Of a stretch of 64,000 nucleotides of DNA, positions 63,413-64,000 are shown piece by piece. The notes beneath the pieces are model-generated. The model worked only from the letters and a program-made list of their open reading frames with translations. It was not told where the DNA came from and searched no databases. The position numbers and the translations under genes are program-made. Each line of letters opens with the position of its first letter. The first letter of the stretch is position 1. The stretch comes from Pseudomonas fluorescens Q2-87 (GTDB lineage: Bacteria > Pseudomonadota > Gammaproteobacteria > Pseudomonadales > Pseudomonadaceae): positions 3,786,556-3,850,555 of the forward strand of contig NZ_CM001558.1 of NCBI RefSeq assembly GCF_000281895.1, given 5' to 3'.

Positions 63413-64000
63413 TCAGATTCCGCTCAGCGCCAGATCCATTGCGAAGTAGGTGAAGATCAGGTCTGCACCAGCCCGTTTGATCGCCCCCAAGCTCTCGCGT
63501 ACCACGCGGGCTTCGTCGATGGCGCCTGCCTGGGCGGCGAATTTGATCATCGCGTATTCGCCGCTGACCTGGTAGGCCGACAGCGGCAGGTTCGAGGCCT
63601 GGCGGATGTCGCGGATGATATCGAGGTAGGCACCGGCCGGCTTGACCATCAGCGCATCGGCGCCTTCCTGCTCGTCGAGCAAGGATTCGCGCAGTGCTTC
63701 GCGGCGGTTCATCGGGTTCATCTGGTAGCTCTTGCGGTCGCCCTTCAAGGCGCTGCCGCCAGCCTCGCGGAACGGGCCGTAGAGCGCCGAGGCGAACTTG
63801 GTGGAATAGGCCATGATTGCAGTCTGGCTGAAACCGGCCTCGTCCAGGGCCTTGCGAATGGCCTGGACCTGTCCGTCCATGGCCGCAGACGGCGCGATCA
63901 CGTCGGCACCGGCACGGGCTGCCGCCACGGCTTGCTTGCCCAGGTTGATCAAGGTCCGATCGTTGTCCACTTCGTGCCCGTGCAACACGCCGCAATGGCC
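63413..64000 (-). CDS. hemB: Delta-aminolevulinic acid dehydratase, 3' part (5' end outside window)
   Basis: Joins two 5-aminolevulinates to porphobilinogen in heme synthesis. The visible 195 residues run from [17 protein letters not shown] to the stop at 63413. The Schiff-base Lys lies in [14 protein letters not shown] and the second in [22 protein letters not shown] carries the last of the metal-ligand region. The N-terminal third, with the start, is beyond 64000. Confidence 0.97.
   Translation of the reverse strand, partial: GHCGVLHGHEVDNDRTLINLGKQAVAAARAGADVIAPSAAMDGQVQAIRKALDEAGFSQTAIMAYSTKFASALYGPFREAGGSALKGDRKSYQMNPMNRREALRESLLDEQEGADALMVKPAGAYLDIIRDIRQASNLPLSAYQVSGEYAMIKFAAQAGAIDEARVVRESLGAIKRAGADLIFTYFAMDLALSGI

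Overview
The window reads as chromosome of a fluorescent Pseudomonas, most likely the P. fluorescens group. Nearly every gene is a familiar Pseudomonas family: a P. fluorescens-type HPPD, an MvaT/MvaU-like H-NS protein, ahpC/ahpF, a GlgE trehalose/alpha-glucan operon, pqiAABC and hemB. The intergenic spaces carry two families of REP palindromes typical of this group. This assignment is inference from the sequence; no rRNA or other marker is present. I see no tRNA, rRNA, CRISPR array or prophage.

Layout. 0-9.7 kb: tail of a RarD-like transporter, hpd, an EamA exporter with a divergent LysR regulator, a decayed EAL-domain gene, an MvaT-family nucleoid protein, gloA, and an antioxidant cluster (ahpF, ahpC, gor). 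9.9-12.7 kb: a complete group II intron of the bacterial C class, lying directly behind the galU terminator. 12.9-14.9 kb: six small hypothetical or DUF genes. 15-18.2 kb: alkylation repair (a 2OG-Fe(II) oxygenase overlapping alkB, then ada) and a GyrI-like protein. 18.3-22 kb: nitronate monooxygenase and modABC behind a perfect ModE box. 22-23.7 kb: thirteen REP doublets at an exact 134-bp period. 23.8-29.3 kb: topoisomerase IB, a ClpP-like protease, KGG-repeat and other small proteins, an OBAP-family lipoprotein, DUF3087 and ppnN. 29.3-33.1 kb: a FadR-type regulator divergent from a glucarate transporter and glucarate dehydratase. 33.3-41 kb: glgE, treS-pep2 fusion and glgB on the minus strand. 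41-51.3 kb: mixed housekeeping genes (MgtC, ccoG, MocR-like aminotransferase, SDR, DyP peroxidase, class C beta-lactamase, TSUP exporter, lipoprotein). 51.6-56.3 kb: exported aldose epimerase, aldo/keto reductase, DNA polymerase II. 56.6-61.2 kb: a frameshifted CBS-domain gene, the overlapping pqiA-pqiA-pqiB-pqiC operon, a glutathione transferase. 61.4-64 kb: an exported protein made almost wholly of eleven 13-residue repeats, a DUF1615 lipoprotein, and the 3' part of hemB.

How the genes fit together. Stress defence recurs: AhpC/AhpF and Gor for peroxides, GloA for methylglyoxal, AlkB/Ada for alkylation, DyP, GST and Pqi for oxidants and envelope stress, and the GlgE branch for trehalose and alpha-glucan. 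GalU supplies UDP-glucose. ModABC feeds molybdate enzymes. The gud genes take up and dehydrate glucarate/galactarate under a local FadR-type repressor.

Points that most deserve a second look are the 13-copy REP array, the 11-copy secreted repeat protein, the intron placed at the galU terminator, Ada lacking three of four zinc cysteines, the single-base frameshift in the CBS gene, and the EAL gene remnant.
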